From positions 558,001 through 622,000 of the forward strand of contig NZ_WSNW01000001.1 of the NCBI RefSeq assembly GCF_009767585.1: 64,000 nt of DNA, given 5' to 3'. Below are positions 61,806 to 64,000 of this stretch, piece by piece (within the stretch, counting starts at the first letter, position 1; every line of letters begins with the position of its first letter). The DNA comes from Coprobacillus cateniformis. GTDB taxonomy: Bacteria; Bacillota_I; Bacilli_A; Erysipelotrichales; Coprobacillaceae. Position numbers and translations under genes: made by a program. The notes beneath the pieces are model-generated. The model was not told where the DNA came from and did not search any database. It saw nothing but the letters and a program-made list of their open reading frames with translations.

Positions 61806-62930
61806 CTACTTCAATCGATCTTTTTCAATAACATATAGATGGTCATTATCCTTCAATCCACTAGACATTTTTATTTTTCCATCATCTAATAACCAGATAG
61901 CTTCAACACCATCCAATGAATCAATAAGTTTTAGCCCTTCATCATAACTCATTAAGAAAACTGCTGAACTCAAGAAATCAGCCAAACCACTATCAGCAGT
62001 AATAATACTTACACTTCTGAAATGAACTGCTGGATATAGTGTATCTGGATCAATCAAATGATGATATCGGACACCATTAACATCTTTATAAAATCTTTGA
62101 TAATCACCACTCGTAACTATTGACTCACCTTGAACAACCAATACAGCTTCATTATCAGACTCACTATTGCTGTAATTCCCATCTTGAGGTGATTCAATGC
62201 CTACACAAAATTTTTCTTGGCAATCATTAAGATAGAAGTCTCCCTCTTTCTTTATTTTTCTTTCTCCATGACTAGCAACATTTCCACCACCACTTAAAAG
62301 GAAATTATCAACTCCCATTTTAATAAGAGCTTGTTTAACCAATTCAACCGCATAACCTTTCGCAGTTGCACCAACATCAATAGAAACATTTGCATCATCA
62401 ATATACACTGTTTGTGCCTGTTTATCAATCTTTATACTGTCAAGACCAGTATGCTGATTAGCCTTCTTTAATTCTGCCTCACTTGGAACAGTACCAACGC
62501 CATTATTGCTTTCTGCTTTTTCACGATAATCATGCCAAATATTAATAACGCTTCCAAAAGCGATATTCACTTTCTTAGATATTTTTTCATATCTCTCAAT
62601 ACTTAACTCTAATAAATCTATTAGCGGTTTATCAACTTTTATTGCTTTTTTTCCAGCATTATCATTAATTGTTTTTACATTATTTACACCATCATAAGAA
62701 TTATATTTATCAAATAATTGATTATAATAATTTAAATCTTTATCAATTAATTCACACTGTTTATCAAAGTCATCCTGATTTGTCGCATATGTAATATAGG
62801 TTGTTATTGTATCAAAAGCACCAATAAAGTTTTTTGTATAATACTCATAATTGTCTTTTTGATTCTTACATCCTGTTAATATAAATAAAGAGAACGCAAG
62901 AATTACACATATTTTTTTCTTCAATTTCAT
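61806..62930 (-). CDS. apbE: FMN transferase ApbE (FmnB-like lipoprotein)
   Basis: A 374-aa flavin transferase. N-terminal signal peptide with lipobox LFILTGC anchors it outside the membrane. Core motifs are FGSVINIWHDY, the glycine region VGATAKGYAVELV, LLSGGGNVASHG, and HHLIDPDTLYPA. It uses FAD to attach FMN covalently to Thr of extracytoplasmic flavoproteins; the lipoprotein gene next to it at 62996 is the natural substrate. The start could be GTG at 62933 or ATG at 62930; the ribosome site is weak. Confidence 0.92.
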   Translation of the reverse strand: MKLKKKICVILAFSLFILTGCKNQKDNYEYYTKNFIGAFDTITTYITYATNQDDFDKQCELIDKDLNYYNQLFDKYNSYDGVNNVKTINDNAGKKAIKVDKPLIDLLELSIERYEKISKKVNIAFGSVINIWHDYREKAESNNGVGTVPSEAELKKANQHTGLDSIKIDKQAQTVYIDDANVSIDVGATAKGYAVELVKQALIKMGVDNFLLSGGGNVASHGERKIKKEGDFYLNDCQEKFCVGIESPQDGNYSNSESDNEAVLVVQGESIVTSGDYQRFYKDVNGVRYHHLIDPDTLYPAVHFRSVSIITADSGLADFLSSAVFLMSYDEGLKLIDSLDGVEAIWLLDDGKIKMSSGLKDNDHLYVIEKDRLK

Positions 62931-62959
62931 CACCGTTTCTTATTATACCAATAAATAAA

Positions 62960-62988
62960 AAAAACTGCGATATATTTTCGCAGTTTTT
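62960..62988 (-). terminator. Terminator of the FMN lipoprotein gene
   Basis: AAAAACTGCGA/TCGCAGTTTTT 11-bp stem with 7-base loop and T-run on the minus strand. It separates the lipoprotein gene from apbE; partial readthrough could let them share a transcript. Confidence 0.9.
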
Positions 62989-62995
62989 ATATTTT

Positions 62996-63961
62996 TTATT
63001 GTAAAGCAGTTCCAGCTTCAGCAATTGCTTCTAAGAAAGCATCAATTGTAATAGTACATTTAGAAGCTAAATCAGTTCCAGTTTTTGGAGCTTTACCACC
63101 ATGATAATCTTCAGTTTCAATTTTAGCAACTTCATCTAAAGTTTTACCTTTAATTGCAGCTTCAAATGCTTCAGCTTGTTCAAACCATTCTCCACCATCT
63201 TTGATTTTTCCAGCTTTTGCTGAAGTTTCTTTCATATTGTACTTACCTTTTAATTCAGATTTAGTATCAGTAACACCTTTATAAATTTGTGCAACATCAA
63301 TTTTTGAATAAACAATTTTTCCATCAGCATCAGTAGCAACTAATGCAACAGTTGTATTTAATTGTTTCTTTTCAGCATCATTTGACATAACTTCACCAAT
63401 ACCAATTTTTGCAGCATTAGCTTCTTGAGCGTTAGTTCCAGCCTTAGCAACAGCAGCTAAGAAATCATCAATAGTAATAGTACATTTAGAAGCTAAATCA
63501 GTTCCAGTTTTTGGAGCTTTACCACCATGGTAATCTTCAGTTTCAACTTTAGCAACTTCATCCAAAGTTTTACCTTTACAGAATTCTTCGAATGCTTTTG
63601 CTTGTTCATCCCATTCTCCACCATCTTTAATTTTTCCAGCTTTAGCAGAAGTTTCTTTCATACCATAATCTGTACCACGTTCTTTTTTTGTTTTTGTAAG
63701 TGCTGATTTTTCATCTCCACCTGGTGTAGATTGTGCAACATCAATATCAATATATTGAATTTTACCATCAGCATCTAAACCAATAGCAGCCATAGTTGAA
63801 TTAACTTGTCCTTCATCATTTATATTACTTACAATTCCTAAACCAACTTTCGCATATTTTGCAGCAGTATTACCTCCAGTAGGTTCATCTTTTTTTCCAC
63901 ATCCAACAAGTGCAGTTGCAACTAATGCTGATGCAGCTAATACTTTTACTAATTTGTTCAT
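62996..63961 (-). CDS. Lipoprotein with two FMN-binding repeats, PplA-like
   Basis: A 321-aa surface lipoprotein (lipobox LVGC, Cys21). Two repeats, about 35-175 and 183-320, each contain KETSAKAGKIKDGGEW, a TLDEVAK segment and TGTDLASKCTITID. The last fits the ApbE flavinylation pattern DxxSxxT, with Thr161 and Thr303 as acceptor candidates, although the usual Gly-Ala after Ser is Lys-Cys here. Listeria PplA, the flavoprotein of flavin-based extracellular electron transfer, has the same two-repeat design and is flavinylated by an ApbE-like enzyme. AAGGAG precedes the ATG. Confidence 0.85.
   Translation of the reverse strand: MNKLVKVLAASALVATALVGCGKKDEPTGGNTAAKYAKVGLGIVSNINDEGQVNSTMAAIGLDADGKIQYIDIDVAQSTPGGDEKSALTKTKKERGTDYGMKETSAKAGKIKDGGEWDEQAKAFEEFCKGKTLDEVAKVETEDYHGGKAPKTGTDLASKCTITIDDFLAAVAKAGTNAQEANAAKIGIGEVMSNDAEKKQLNTTVALVATDADGKIVYSKIDVAQIYKGVTDTKSELKGKYNMKETSAKAGKIKDGGEWFEQAEAFEAAIKGKTLDEVAKIETEDYHGGKAPKTGTDLASKCTITIDAFLEAIAEAGTALQ
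63030..63240. repeat. Internal DNA repeat, C-terminal FMN domain
   Basis: Nearly identical at base level to 63463-63661 over the stretch coding TSAKAGKIKDGGEW through SKCTITID, including a long run around 63050-63105. Such similarity at silent sites points to recent duplication or gene conversion. Confidence 0.8.
63463..63661. repeat. Internal DNA repeat, N-terminal FMN domain
   Basis: Partner of the repeat at 63030-63240; the two differ by scattered bases, with one indel-like difference upstream of the domain core. Confidence 0.8.
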
Positions 63962-64000
63962 AAAATTCTCCTTCCCATATATCTTTTGAACTACATATAT

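Noticed and set aside
1..64000. CRISPR arrays, tRNA, rRNA or prophage
   Set aside because: No regularly spaced repeats, no tRNA cloverleaf or CCA-ended gene and no phage structural genes were noticed on reading both strands; a tRNAscan or CRISPR search could still find a weak case.

Overview
The window is low-GC, AT-rich bacterial chromosome of Firmicutes type. It has strong AGGAGG ribosome sites, sigma-A promoters, a T-box ahead of thrS, DnaB/DnaI helicase loaders, FabK as enoyl reductase, PRD antiterminators and many PTS genes. Gene content and small-operon style suggest an anaerobic gut member of the Erysipelotrichia/Coprobacillaceae, but no rRNA or other marker is present to prove it. Almost everything is on the minus strand; only two regulators (LysR at 27171, MerR at 44904) and an AraC remnant read forward.

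Layout. 1-5800: type II fatty-acid operon acpP-accB-accC-accD-accA-fabH-fabK (fabK runs off the left edge), with a clear promoter and a 24-bp perfect palindrome at the start site. 5996-8250: a RhuM-Fic fusion, the biotin transporter bioY with a BirA-like operator, and a broken AraC gene. 8416-15290: a beta-glucoside PTS, GH1 phospho-glucosidase, two DJ-1 paralogues, an RpiR regulator, and an unusual EIIB-ROK fusion. 15375-23306: redox island of flavodoxin-like reductases, an EFR1 ferredoxin, four aldo/keto reductases, an MFS transporter and LysR. 23384-28016: a phosphatase-MATE operon whose MATE gene is split by an IS110 element. 28125-32654: MarR-controlled heterodimeric ABC exporter. 32681-36354: proline operon. 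36394-40128: LicT-controlled PTS with separate EIIA. 40152-45734: an Rpn nuclease and a MerR-controlled second ABC exporter. 45742-61485: housekeeping block (thrS, pyk, pfkA, dnaI, dnaB, coaE, mutM, polA, dnaE). 61554-63961: TSCPD protein, ApbE flavin transferase and a two-repeat FMN lipoprotein.

The best find is the IS110 element at 23726-25446. Its two ends are flanked by CT; removing it restores a 456-codon MATE frame exactly. Joining its ends would create a perfect TTGACA-17-TATAAT promoter. Downstream of that promoter the 5' non-coding end can fold into a bridge-RNA-like structure whose loops match the disrupted target (both sides of CT) and the element's own ends. This fits the recently described IS110/IS621 bridge-RNA recombinase system and gives testable guide assignments.

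Regulation is unusually legible here: MarR dyads inside a consensus promoter, a MerR palindrome in a 19-bp spacer, a RAT/terminator switch, two copies of one LysR-type element 6 kb apart with matching promoters, and palindromes at acpP and bioY.
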